NCBI GenBank assembly: GCA_966112615.1
Contig: CBHWDO010000004.1
Span: forward strand, 186,001 to 250,000
DNA: 64,000 nt
From: Flavitalea sp966112615
Lineage (GTDB): Bacteria; Bacteroidota; Bacteroidia; Chitinophagales; Chitinophagaceae
Reading direction: 5' to 3'
Shown: one piece after another, positions 56,801 through 64,000 of the stretch
How the letters are laid out: every line of letters starts with the position of its first letter
How positions within the stretch are numbered: the first letter of the stretch is position 1
The notes under the pieces: generated by a model
Told to the model about the DNA's origin: nothing
The model's input: the letters and a program-made list of their open reading frames with translations, nothing else
The model's database searches: none
Program-made: the position numbers and the translations under genes

Positions 56801-57733
56801 ATGAATATACTTGAGATCAAAAATCTGAAGAAACACTACGCCACTCAAAAAGCAGTGGATGATGTGAGTTTTTCTTTAGCTCCCGGAAGTATTTTCGGAC
56901 TCCTTGGACCAAATGGAGCCGGCAAAACCACTCTAATCAGGATGATTACTGGAATTTTTCTTCCAGATGAAGGAGAGATCCTATTGAATGGAAAAAAAAT
57001 GGATCCTATGAAGGATGTATCTTATATAGGATACATGCCCGAAGAACGTGGATTGTACAAGAAGATGAAGATCGGTGAACAGGCCATTTATCTCGCACAA
57101 TTAAAAGGGCTTTCAAAGCAGGATGCATTGCAGCAGGCCAAAGAATGGTTTGTAAAATTTGAAATGGAATCATGGTGGAATAAAAAAGTGGAAGACCTGA
57201 GTAAAGGGATGGGACAAAAACTCCAGTTTGTTACCACGGTTATGCACCAACCAAAACTTATCATACTGGATGAACCATTCAGCGGACTGGATCCCGTGAA
57301 TTCAAATCTTATCAAGGAAGAGATCTATAATCTTGCCAAGAAAGGTGCCAGTATCATTTTTAGTACACACAGGATGGAACAGGTTGAAGAGATCTGCGAT
57401 CATATCATCCTTATGAATAAGGGAAATAAAATTCTCGACGGAACTGTAAAACAGATAAAGCAGCAATTTAAGGAAAATCTTTACCGGGTATCATACCATG
57501 GACCGGCTGAGATCCAGGCGCATCCTGCATTTGAAGTTATGGGGCATAAAGATCATCAATATGTTATCCGCATTAATGAGAATTATAAGACCAATGATGT
57601 ATTGCAACATTTTATTGCAAGTAATGTATCCATCAATGGTTTCCAGGAAATACTGCCATCATTGAATGATATCTTTATTAAACTGGTTGAAGGAACTCCA
57701 TTGTCTCGAAAATTTGAAAAACAAACTGCTTAA
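56801..57733 (+). CDS. ABC transporter ATP-binding subunit (NatA-like)
   Basis: The 310-residue ATPase has Walker A GPNGAGKTT, a Q-loop region, signature LSKGMGQKLQ, Walker B LIILDEPFSGLDP and the H-loop STHR. A DUF4162-type C-terminal domain follows (about 230-300). It drives the ABC-2 permease gene that starts 9 bases later. The pair resembles NatAB-type exporters of ions or small compounds. Confidence 0.94.
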   Translation: MNILEIKNLKKHYATQKAVDDVSFSLAPGSIFGLLGPNGAGKTTLIRMITGIFLPDEGEILLNGKKMDPMKDVSYIGYMPEERGLYKKMKIGEQAIYLAQLKGLSKQDALQQAKEWFVKFEMESWWNKKVEDLSKGMGQKLQFVTTVMHQPKLIILDEPFSGLDPVNSNLIKEEIYNLAKKGASIIFSTHRMEQVEEICDHIILMNKGNKILDGTVKQIKQQFKENLYRVSYHGPAEIQAHPAFEVMGHKDHQYVIRINENYKTNDVLQHFIASNVSINGFQEILPSLNDIFIKLVEGTPLSRKFEKQTA

Positions 57734-57742
57734 ACTTTTCCC

Positions 57743-59062
57743 ATGAATAAGACATGGCTTATTATAAAACGTGAATACCTTTCAAGGGTCAGAAATAAAA
57801 CATTCATCATCTCTACATTTCTTACTCCATTATTATTTGTTGGAATTATTGCTGCAGTGGTTGCTATCACTGTAAAAAATTCAGATAAGGAAGTAGTAGC
57901 TGTAATTGATAATTCAGGCATTTTCAAAGAAAAGACCGACAGCAACAAAAGTGTTCGGTTTGTCATTGATGCAAGTGTCGATACGAGTAACTTTTCAAAG
58001 AAAGGTTATTCAGCTATTTTGTATTCACCCAATACAGGGGCAAACCAGGGTACTAACTGGAAGATCTATTCCAAGAAAAATTTCAGCATCATTGCCAGTG
58101 GTGAAGTTGAAAAAAAGATCAGTGAGAATTATGAAAACGACCTGCTGAAAAAATATGGGGTTGATGTAAATGAAGTGGATTCCATCCGCAAAGCATCCAA
58201 AGGACTTATTGCCGAAACAGCAATTTTGGAAGATGGTGCAGGAGCGAAAAAAGGAAACTCAGGCGTGGCCTACGGTGTAGGCTATGGTGCAGCATTTCTG
58301 ATCTATATCACCCTGTTCATTTATGGAACAATGGTATTAAGAGGTGTGATGGAAGAAAAGACCAACAGGATCGCTGAAGTGGTGGTAAGTTCCGTTAAAC
58401 CTACACAACTGATGATGGGAAAGATTATTGGAATTGGCGCTGTTGGATTGACCCAGTTCTTTATGTGGATCATCCTCATCTTTGGATTGACAACATTGAT
58501 CGGAAGTTTTCTCCCTGCAGATATAGCTTCACAGGTTGCAAGTTCACAGGAATCAATGCCCGGACAATCAGCTCAAACAAGCACAGCGATCAGTGCATTA
58601 TCTGCAGCAGGCAATGAATTATCCAGTGTTAACTGGCCATTGATCATCTTCTGTTTTGTATTCTACTTCCTGTTTGGATACCTGTTTTACGCTGCATTAT
58701 TTGCTGCAGTAGGCAGTACAGTGAATGAGGATCCACAAGATGCACAAAGCCTGATGTTCCCGATCACCATGCCGATCGTACTGGCTATTATCATCATGAT
58801 GAATGCCATCATACATCCGGAAGGCAGTTTAGCAACCTGGAGCAGCATGGTTCCATTCTTTTCCCCAATTGTAATGATGGCCAGGATACCATTTGGAGTT
58901 CCCGGTACTGTACCATGGTGGCAGCTTGGGTTAAGCATGGGCTTACTGGTTGCAGGATTTATTTTTACAACCTGGCTTTCAGCCCGCATTTACCGTACAG
59001 GAATATTGTTGTATGGAAAGAAAGCGACATGGAAAGAGATGGGGAAATGGATATTTAGGTAG
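57743..59062 (+). CDS. ABC-2 type permease (NatB-like)
   Basis: The 439-residue membrane protein has one N-terminal helix (FIISTFLTPLLFVGIIAAVV), a soluble loop of about 140 residues (60-165), and five further helices (GAAFLIYITLFIYGTMVL, VGLTQFFMWIILIFGL, FVFYFLFGYLF, PIVLAIIIMM, LGLSMGLLVAGFIF). The motif RGVMEEKTNRIAEVVVSSV is typical of ABC-2 permeases. It forms a transporter with the ATPase encoded just upstream. The cargo is unknown. Confidence 0.93.
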   Translation: MNKTWLIIKREYLSRVRNKTFIISTFLTPLLFVGIIAAVVAITVKNSDKEVVAVIDNSGIFKEKTDSNKSVRFVIDASVDTSNFSKKGYSAILYSPNTGANQGTNWKIYSKKNFSIIASGEVEKKISENYENDLLKKYGVDVNEVDSIRKASKGLIAETAILEDGAGAKKGNSGVAYGVGYGAAFLIYITLFIYGTMVLRGVMEEKTNRIAEVVVSSVKPTQLMMGKIIGIGAVGLTQFFMWIILIFGLTTLIGSFLPADIASQVASSQESMPGQSAQTSTAISALSAAGNELSSVNWPLIIFCFVFYFLFGYLFYAALFAAVGSTVNEDPQDAQSLMFPITMPIVLAIIIMMNAIIHPEGSLATWSSMVPFFSPIVMMARIPFGVPGTVPWWQLGLSMGLLVAGFIFTTWLSARIYRTGILLYGKKATWKEMGKWIFR

Positions 59063-59245
59063 CGGGAATCGGGAATGGGGAATCGGGAATCGGGAATGGA
59101 GAGATTCTGTTGCTAGTAAATCGAAAATCGGTAATCGGTAATCGAAAAAAATACAGTTAAAGAAAATGGTGCAGCTACAACTGCACCATTTTTTTATTTC
59201 CGGCATTCACGATTCCCCATTCCCCATTCCCCTTCCCCCGATTCA
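59063..59245 (+). repeat. G-rich tandem repeats, terminator and inverted C-rich copies
   Basis: Immediately after the permease stop, GGG runs at 59064, 59071, 59077, 59085 and 59092 are separated by 3-4 bases (AATC or AAT), a textbook G-quadruplex spacing. A second unit (ATCGGTAATCGG type) spans 59117-59148. The terminator stem follows, and then CCCC runs at 59215, 59222, 59229 and 59235 with a CCGATTAC unit (59249-59256). The C-rich side mirrors the G-rich side. Confidence 0.88.
59164..59195 (+). terminator. Terminator of the ABC operon
   Basis: AAATGGTGCAG (59164-59174) pairs with CTGCACCATTT (59181-59191) around a 6-base loop, and the T tract continues to 59196. It lies inside the repeat block behind the permease gene. 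Confidence 0.93.
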
Positions 59246-59286
59246 TTTCCGATTACTGACCCCCAAACCCCATTTGCAATAAATTA

Positions 59287-59323
59287 ACGAACTCCTTCGT
59301 ACATGTTTACGAACTCTATCGTA
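59287..59323 (+). promoter_or_regulatory. Two tandem dyads, probable repressor operator
   Basis: ACGA-N6-TCGT occurs at 59287-59300 and again at 59309-59322, in a nearly identical context (ACGAACTCCTTCGTACAT and ACGAACTCTATCGTACAT). The centres are exactly 22 bases apart, about two DNA turns, so two dimers could bind the same face. It sits 30-66 bases before the start of the coiled-coil gene. A BlaI/MecI-type winged-helix repressor is a plausible binder, but none is encoded in the window. Confidence 0.65.
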
Positions 59324-59352
59324 CATTAGCGGAAACCATTAAAAATTATAGT

Positions 59353-60201
59353 ATGAAAAGTAAAGCCTTATTCCTCGCATCGGCTATGGCCATCGGATCA
59401 CTGGTGTTAGTTTCCTGGGCAGGTAATCCAGATACTGCACTGCCTCATTTTATTTTTAATGATACCATTCCTGGACAAACCACTGGTCGTGATTTTGACC
59501 GTGAGCTCAAATCAATTGCTGAAGCAAGAGTTCATATGAAAAAAATGACCGAACAGGATATGGATAAAATGATCCGTGATATCGAAAAATCTATCCAGGA
59601 TATAGATATGCAGAAGATCCAGGCTGATGCACAAAAATCATTGGTCAATCTTGATCATGGTAAGATTGAAAAAGAACTTCAAAATGCCTTAAAAGAAATA
59701 GACCAGGAATTAGCCAGCCAGGAAAAAGATGAAGACCTGAGTGCAAAAAGAAAAGCTGAGATCCGTCGCGACCTCCAAAAAGCCAGGGAAGAGATCAAAC
59801 TTGAAATGGAGAATATTAAAAAAGAACTTTCAGCCGAACGAATAGAAATCAAAAAAGATATCGATCAGGAATTAGCCAACGCGAAAAAAGAAATTGAAAA
59901 AGCAAGGAAAGAAATTGCAGAGCAGAAGATCAACATCAAAAAGGATATCCAAAATGCATTAACTGATCTCGACAAAGCAGAGAAAGAAGTAAAAGGCTAC
60001 CAGGAAATGGTATATGAAATGGAAGCTGCCGGATTACTCAGCACTAAAACAAATTATACTATTGAACATGATAAGGGCAAGATCTCTGTAAACGGAAAAG
60101 AACTCAGTTCAGATGATTACAATCGTTTCAAAAAATATTTTGATGAAGATAAGATCGTGATCAAAAAAGAAAAGGATCATATTAATATTCAAAAAAAATA
60201 A
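59353..60201 (+). CDS. Exported long coiled-coil protein
   Basis: The 282-residue protein has a signal-like N-terminus (ALFLASAMAIGSLVLVSWAG), then almost continuous charged helix from about 55 to 235 (DMDKMIRDIEKSIQDI, KKELSAERIEIKKDI, KKEIEKARKEIAEQK), with Lys/Glu heptads. A short beta end follows (GKISVNGKELSSDDY). It is probably a periplasmic coiled coil. Similar helices are found in Bacteroidota at the end of BlaR1-like M56 peptidases, which fits the operator in front. The function is unknown. The stop codon lies within a repeat unit. Confidence 0.75.
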   Translation: MKSKALFLASAMAIGSLVLVSWAGNPDTALPHFIFNDTIPGQTTGRDFDRELKSIAEARVHMKKMTEQDMDKMIRDIEKSIQDIDMQKIQADAQKSLVNLDHGKIEKELQNALKEIDQELASQEKDEDLSAKRKAEIRRDLQKAREEIKLEMENIKKELSAERIEIKKDIDQELANAKKEIEKARKEIAEQKINIKKDIQNALTDLDKAEKEVKGYQEMVYEMEAAGLLSTKTNYTIEHDKGKISVNGKELSSDDYNRFKKYFDEDKIVIKKEKDHINIQKK

Positions 60202-60303
60202 ATCGAAAATCGGTAATCGGTAATCGAAAAGAAAACAAAACAAAAGCCGCTGAATCACTCCAGCGGCTTTCTTGTATTATTACCGATTTTCGATTTACTT
60301 GTC
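60199..60303. repeat. Inverted GGTAATCG-type repeats around a terminator
   Basis: The 32 bases at 60199-60230 are identical to 59117-59148, behind the preceding transcription unit. A reverse complement of the first 19 bases lies at 60279-60297. A terminator stem (AAAGCCGCTG 60243-60252 with CAGCGGCTTT 60261-60270) sits between the arms. The left arm contains the stop codon of the coiled-coil gene. The right arm lies seven bases from the stop of the convergent gene. Confidence 0.92.
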
Positions 60304-60708
60304 TTACCTAAATCCATCCATCATCCTCGACAACGGATGAAACACTTCCTCTTCTGATTCTGACAGGTTTGCAATATTGAAATTGATCACCATTCCTTCC
60401 TTCAACACCACTCCTTCCTGCTTATAAGTTTTATATCCCTTCTTCTCCAATACAATGGTCACTTTACCTGCAGGTAATTTTGGTAACTTGAAATTACCTG
60501 AAGCATCAGAAGTTACTTCATGCTGAACATTCTGCGCTTTTATAGAAATGGTTACTCCCTTGACAGGCTTCTTATTTTTTGAATCTGAAATACATCCCTG
60601 GACAATGCCGGAACCTTCAGTTTTACCTTCTTTTCCATTATTGGCTACCGCCACTTGAGATAAAGAAAAAATTGAAAAGATCAGTAGTAGGTGTTTAGCT
60701 TCTTTCAT
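60304..60708 (-). CDS. Secreted carboxypeptidase-like regulatory domain protein
   Basis: The ATG at 60708 gives 134 residues with a signal peptide (LLLIFSIFSLSQVAVA). A single CarboxypepD_reg-like Ig fold follows (GIVQGCISDSKNKKPVKGV, TSDASGNFKLPKLPAGKVT, LEKKGYKTYKQEGVVL), with a short acidic and basic tail. In other Bacteroidota this domain forms the N-terminus of TonB receptors; here it stands alone. The role is unknown. Confidence 0.85.
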   Translation of the reverse strand: MKEAKHLLLIFSIFSLSQVAVANNGKEGKTEGSGIVQGCISDSKNKKPVKGVTISIKAQNVQHEVTSDASGNFKLPKLPAGKVTIVLEKKGYKTYKQEGVVLKEGMVINFNIANLSESEEEVFHPLSRMMDGFR

Positions 60709-60847
60709 AAACGGTAAATTGTTTGCAACTATCGTTACCCAACCGCAAGAAATTTGATTCATAGAGACAAGAAGCGAAGTGATATTGATGCTTCGGCAGC
60801 AAATATAGGTGAAAATATTTATTGGATTAAAATGGCTTTAATTTTCA

Positions 60848-60913
60848 CAAACCCCTAACTCCAACTCCCAACTCCTAACTCCCAACTCCCAACACCCAAC
60901 TCCCAACTCCCAA
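60848..60913 (-). repeat. GGGAGTT heptamer array with G-quadruplex spacing
   Basis: On the sense strand of the nucleotidyltransferase gene, two bases after the stop codon, GGG runs occur with a strict 7-base period (plus-strand CCC at 60909, 60902, 60895, 60888 and 60881) with 4-base loops AGTT or TGTT. The array continues as GGAGTTA and GGAGTTG units to about 60848. It is the same unit as at 36371-36420. Confidence 0.9.
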
Positions 60914-61912
60914 TCAACTTTCCCCCAAATCAATCTCCGTATTATCCCCAATATTCAAACTCCTGCTTTCCCCCTTAACATCCGTATCACTACCAATCAG
61001 GGAATTTGTCAGAACAATGTCAAAAAGATCTGCAAATGAACCGATTATGGATTCTTTGATAATAGAATAATTGATATGCGTCTTCTCACCAATGGTAACA
61101 TTCGGCCCAATGATGGAGTTCCTGATATCACATCCGGGCGCAATACTCACCGGTGGAACAATGATCGTATTTTCAAAATTGTGCTCAGAGGCGATGAGGC
61201 CACCAAACTTTTTCAGGAGCGTAGCATTAGATTCAAGCAGGGTGTCCTTTTTCCCGCAGTCAAACCAGTTTTGAACTTTGAACGACTGAAACTTAACCCC
61301 ACTGCGGATCATACACTCTATCGCATCGGTAATATTGAATTCACCCCTGCATTTCACACAATTACGAATGTTCTCTTCCAGGCAATGAAAAAGCTGTCCT
61401 GATTCCTTGATCTTATACACTCCTACCAAAGCCATATTCGACTTGGGTATCTGCGGCTTTTCAACCACCCTAACAATATTTCCATCATCACCTACTTCCG
61501 CTACACCAAAATCACGTGGATCATCCACCCGCTTTATGCCAAGCGTCGAGTGAGGACTATTGATAACATCTTCAACATTATACTCACAAATGGTATCACC
61601 CAAAACGATAAATACTTCATCATCGCCTACCAGGTGCCTGGTCAATAAAATAGCATGCCCAATTCCCTGCCGCTCATTCTGGTTCACAAAATGAGCATTC
61701 AGACCAGGATATTTATCTTCAATGTAATCACGGATCTTATCGCCCAGGTATCCAACAATAAAAATGAATTCATCAATTCCTGCATCTTTCAGCTGGTCAA
61801 CAATTATGCTGAGGATGGTTTTCCCGGCAAGTGGGATCAGGGCTTTGGGTTGTGTATATGTATGAGGTCGTAGTTTGGTGCCGGCACCGGCTACGGGTAT
61901 AATTGCTTTCAT
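60914..61912 (-). CDS. Sugar-phosphate nucleotidyltransferase with left-handed beta helix
   Basis: The 332-residue enzyme has an N-terminal nucleotidyltransferase domain (MKAIIPVAGAGTKLRPHTYT, QPKALIPLAGK, VLGDTICEY, VEKPQIPKS, NWFDCGKKDTLLE) and a C-terminal hexapeptide-like region (IGPNVTIGEKTHI). It resembles long RmlA-type glucose-1-phosphate thymidylyl/uridylyltransferases. It should make an NDP-sugar for envelope glycans; the exact NTP and sugar are not fixed by the sequence. No rml cluster is adjacent. Confidence 0.9.
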   Translation of the reverse strand: MKAIIPVAGAGTKLRPHTYTQPKALIPLAGKTILSIIVDQLKDAGIDEFIFIVGYLGDKIRDYIEDKYPGLNAHFVNQNERQGIGHAILLTRHLVGDDEVFIVLGDTICEYNVEDVINSPHSTLGIKRVDDPRDFGVAEVGDDGNIVRVVEKPQIPKSNMALVGVYKIKESGQLFHCLEENIRNCVKCRGEFNITDAIECMIRSGVKFQSFKVQNWFDCGKKDTLLESNATLLKKFGGLIASEHNFENTIIVPPVSIAPGCDIRNSIIGPNVTIGEKTHINYSIIKESIIGSFADLFDIVLTNSLIGSDTDVKGESRSLNIGDNTEIDLGES

Positions 61913-62032
61913 CTTAATCAGTTTTTCAACGCACTGGTTCCTTTCAACCTAACCTTACAAGCGCTCGAAAGTAGGCATTTTTTAATGAATTAATAGTTTG
62001 AACAAAAAACTGGATGTTCCATAATGAGGGGT

Positions 62033-62040
62033 TATTTTTG
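62033..62040 (+). promoter_or_regulatory. -7 element of glyA
   Basis: TATTTTTG matches TAnnTTTG exactly and lies 29 bases before the glyA ATG at 62069. The -33 position is weak (TGG), so this is a partial promoter match. Confidence 0.6.
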
Positions 62041-62068
62041 CGGCAAATTTCATCCTAATCTCATCTTC

Positions 62069-63349
62069 ATGCAAAGAGACACGCTGGTTTTTGACCTCAT
62101 CAACAAAGAACTGGAACGTCAGCGAAACGGTATCGAACTGATCGCTTCCGAAAACTTCACCTCCCTGCAGGTTATGCAGGCCATGGGAAGTGTTATGACC
62201 AACAAATACGCCGAAGGCTATCCTGGTAGAAGATATTATGGTGGATGTGAGATCGTAGACCAGACTGAACAACTGGCTATCGATCGTATCAGGCAGATCT
62301 TTGATTGCGAATATGCAAACGTACAACCTCACTCCGGTGCCCAGGCTAACGCAGCAGTAATGCTGGCAATCCTTCAGCCGGGAGATAAAATACTAGGACT
62401 GGATCTAAGCATGGGCGGTCACCTTACACACGGCTCCCCTGTTAACTTCTCCGGTAAACTTTACCAGCCACTTTTTTATGGTTTGAAAAGAGAAGATGGC
62501 CGAGTGGATTATGAACAACTGGAAAAAGTTGCCCGCGAAGAAAAACCAAAACTGATCATCTGCGGTGCTTCCGCTTACAGCCGCGACTGGGATTACCCAC
62601 GCATCCGCAAGGTGGCCGATGAGATCGGTGCTTTTGTACTGTGTGACATGGCTCACCCTGCAGGATTGATCGCAAAAGGATTACTTTCTTCTCCTTTTGA
62701 ATATTGCCACTTTGTTACCTCAACAACCCACAAAACTCTTCGTGGACCAAGAGGCGGTATCATATTAATGAAAAAGGATTTCGAAAATCCATTCGGCTTA
62801 AAAGATCCTAAAGGAAACACCCGTATGATGAGCAACCTCATTGACATGGCTGTTTTCCCTGGAACACAGGGCGGACCTCTGGAGCATGTGATCGCTGCAA
62901 AAGCTATTGCATTTGGTGAGATCCTGACAGAGGAATTTACTCACTACGCAAACCAGGTAGTAAAAAATGCGCAGGCAATGGCCAAAGCATTTATCAATCG
63001 CGGTTATGATATCGTATCAGGCGGAACTGATAACCATCTTCTGCTGATCGATCTTCGTAATAAAAATATCAGCGGAAAGAAGGCTGAAGGTGTATTGGGT
63101 AAAGCCGATATCACAGTGAACAAGAACATGGTTCCTTTCGATGATAAATCTGCTTTTGTAACTTCAGGAATTCGTGTGGGTGTGCCTGCCATCACTTCAA
63201 GAGGAATGATGGAAGAGCATATGGAAAATGTAGTTGACTTCATTGATCTCGCCCTGATGAATGCAGATGATGAAGAAAAACTGCACAGTATCGCCAAAGA
63301 AGTGAATACCTATATGCAGCAGTTCCCATTGTATCCTGAATTAGGTTAA
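62069..63349 (+). CDS. glyA: Serine hydroxymethyltransferase
   Basis: The 426-residue PLP enzyme interconverts serine and glycine and supplies methylene-tetrahydrofolate. It starts at the ATG at 62069 (MQRDTLVFDLI); the upstream extension from 62024 would begin before the transcription start. Motifs are IELIASENF, NKYAEGYPGRRYYGG, NVQPHSGAQAN, DMAHPAGL, the PLP-lysine region TSTTHKTLRGPRGG (Lys222) and FPGTQGGPLEH. The small DUF4293 gene follows 29 bases later. Confidence 0.97.
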   Translation: MQRDTLVFDLINKELERQRNGIELIASENFTSLQVMQAMGSVMTNKYAEGYPGRRYYGGCEIVDQTEQLAIDRIRQIFDCEYANVQPHSGAQANAAVMLAILQPGDKILGLDLSMGGHLTHGSPVNFSGKLYQPLFYGLKREDGRVDYEQLEKVAREEKPKLIICGASAYSRDWDYPRIRKVADEIGAFVLCDMAHPAGLIAKGLLSSPFEYCHFVTSTTHKTLRGPRGGIILMKKDFENPFGLKDPKGNTRMMSNLIDMAVFPGTQGGPLEHVIAAKAIAFGEILTEEFTHYANQVVKNAQAMAKAFINRGYDIVSGGTDNHLLLIDLRNKNISGKKAEGVLGKADITVNKNMVPFDDKSAFVTSGIRVGVPAITSRGMMEEHMENVVDFIDLALMNADDEEKLHSIAKEVNTYMQQFPLYPELG

Positions 63350-63378
63350 TTTCACAAAGGATAACCAACCATACAACT

Positions 63379-63804
63379 ATGATACAAAGGATTCAATCGC
63401 TTTATCTATTAATAGTAGCCATTGCAGCATTTTCTACTTATACCCTTAAATTATATGTAGGAAAACTTTCTGACGGATCTGAACGACCATTCTTACTGGC
63501 CGATGATTTCCTGATGGTGATCGCTATTATTTTATTAGGACTGCTTGCAATTGCATGCATCTTCTTATTCAAGAACAGGAACCTGCAATTTAAATTGTCT
63601 GTGATTGGAGCTATCGCTTCTTTTGGATTTCTTTTCCTGGAATACTTTAAAGTTGAATCTTTCAAGACCAGCATGAATTTTATTTCTGGTCAGTACCAGG
63701 TTGGAGCTATCGTTCCGTTATTTATGGTGATCTTTTTCTTCCTTGCAGCAAAAGGAATTTATAAGGATGAAAAACTGGTGAAAAGTCTGAATCGATTAAG
63801 ATAA
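63379..63804 (+). CDS. DUF4293 membrane protein
   Basis: The 141-residue protein starts MIQRIQSLYLLIVAIAAFST, the hallmark of DUF4293, and has four transmembrane helices (about 5-25, 45-65, 75-92, 110-128). The domain is found only in Bacteroidota, usually near housekeeping genes. The function is unknown. It is probably cotranscribed with glyA. Its stop abuts that of the convergent partial gene. Confidence 0.9.
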   Translation: MIQRIQSLYLLIVAIAAFSTYTLKLYVGKLSDGSERPFLLADDFLMVIAIILLGLLAIACIFLFKNRNLQFKLSVIGAIASFGFLFLEYFKVESFKTSMNFISGQYQVGAIVPLFMVIFFFLAAKGIYKDEKLVKSLNRLR

Positions 63805-64000
63805 TTACTTACCCAGTTCAAATTCATAACTCTTCAATAAACGGCCATCCCGAAGCTTATTCTGGATGGTCTTTATTTTTATATCCTGTTTACCATTCGT
63901 GAATACAACATGCTCCTCGTTGGTATAGCTGTACTTATTCTTTGTTTTGAAGTAATTATACAAGAGAAAAGTATTCATCTTTAAATACTCATCCTTATTG
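63805..64000 (-). CDS. C-terminal part of an unidentified protein, cut by the window edge
   Basis: On the minus strand the frame is open from the right edge to TAA at 63807-63805. It gives 64 residues with basic and aromatic character (NTFLLYNYFKTKNKYSY, FTNGKQDIKIKTIQNKL, SYEFELGK). The C-terminus looks like beta strands of a small extracytoplasmic protein, perhaps a toxin-wedge (MORN)-like or lipoprotein tail. The family is not recognised. Directly abutting stops with the DUF4293 gene support a real gene. Confidence 0.55.
   Translation of the reverse strand, partial: NKDEYLKMNTFLLYNYFKTKNKYSYTNEEHVVFTNGKQDIKIKTIQNKLRDGRLLKSYEFELGK

Overview
The window reads as chromosome of a Bacteroidota bacterium, most likely of the Chitinophagaceae type. 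The evidence is TonB-linked outer-membrane barrels with carboxypeptidase-like N-terminal domains, a tricorn-type protease, many lipoproteins, DUF4293, DUF3857 and DUF6799-like proteins, and promoters of the Bacteroidota form (TTTG, about 19 bp, TAnnTTTG) in front of both tRNA genes. No phage, insertion sequence, CRISPR array or conjugative gene was seen.

Layout. 1-8.2 kb: a cut M61 peptidase, a junction of two gene remnants, a tricorn protease, a B12-type radical SAM protein and a broken serine hydrolase. 8.2-17.7 kb: a lipoprotein, a PAS histidine kinase, a zinc-ribbon protein, envelope lipoproteins, a cyclophilin, a PQQ sugar dehydrogenase, a bestrophin-like channel, a stress protein, a two-component pair and a GNAT/GyrI fusion. 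17.7-29.3 kb: an S41 peptidase, a 1644-residue protein of unknown family with a zincin-like C-terminus, a ClC transporter, a short-chain dehydrogenase, a Tat-exported Gfo/Idh/MocA protein and a membrane glycosyltransferase. 29.3-36.9 kb: selO, ackA-pta, a VOC protein, a LamG protein, a DinB protein and a glycine-zipper lipoprotein. 37-51.8 kb: an outer-membrane and secreted block with two barrel receptors, a sialidase-like propeller protein, an alpha/beta hydrolase, a GH95 alpha-fucosidase and two DUF3857 proteins. 51.9-64 kb: tRNA-Pro, tRNA-Ser, dnaA, a porin-like barrel, an FAD oxidoreductase, an ABC exporter pair, a secreted coiled-coil protein, a sugar nucleotidyltransferase, glyA and DUF4293.

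The genes are mostly housekeeping or envelope functions in short transcription units. Clear units are response regulator-kinase, pta-ackA, the two DUF3857 genes and the ABC ATPase-permease. Several convergent pairs share or abut stop codons.

The most unusual signal lies outside the genes. At about nine gene ends, short tandem oligomers follow the stop codon. Read in the direction of the upstream gene they are G-rich, and several have the spacing of G-quadruplex motifs. A terminator or hairpin usually comes next, and often an inverted C-rich copy after it. Two sites (near 1.5 kb and 7.73 kb) look like deletion or misassembly junctions.
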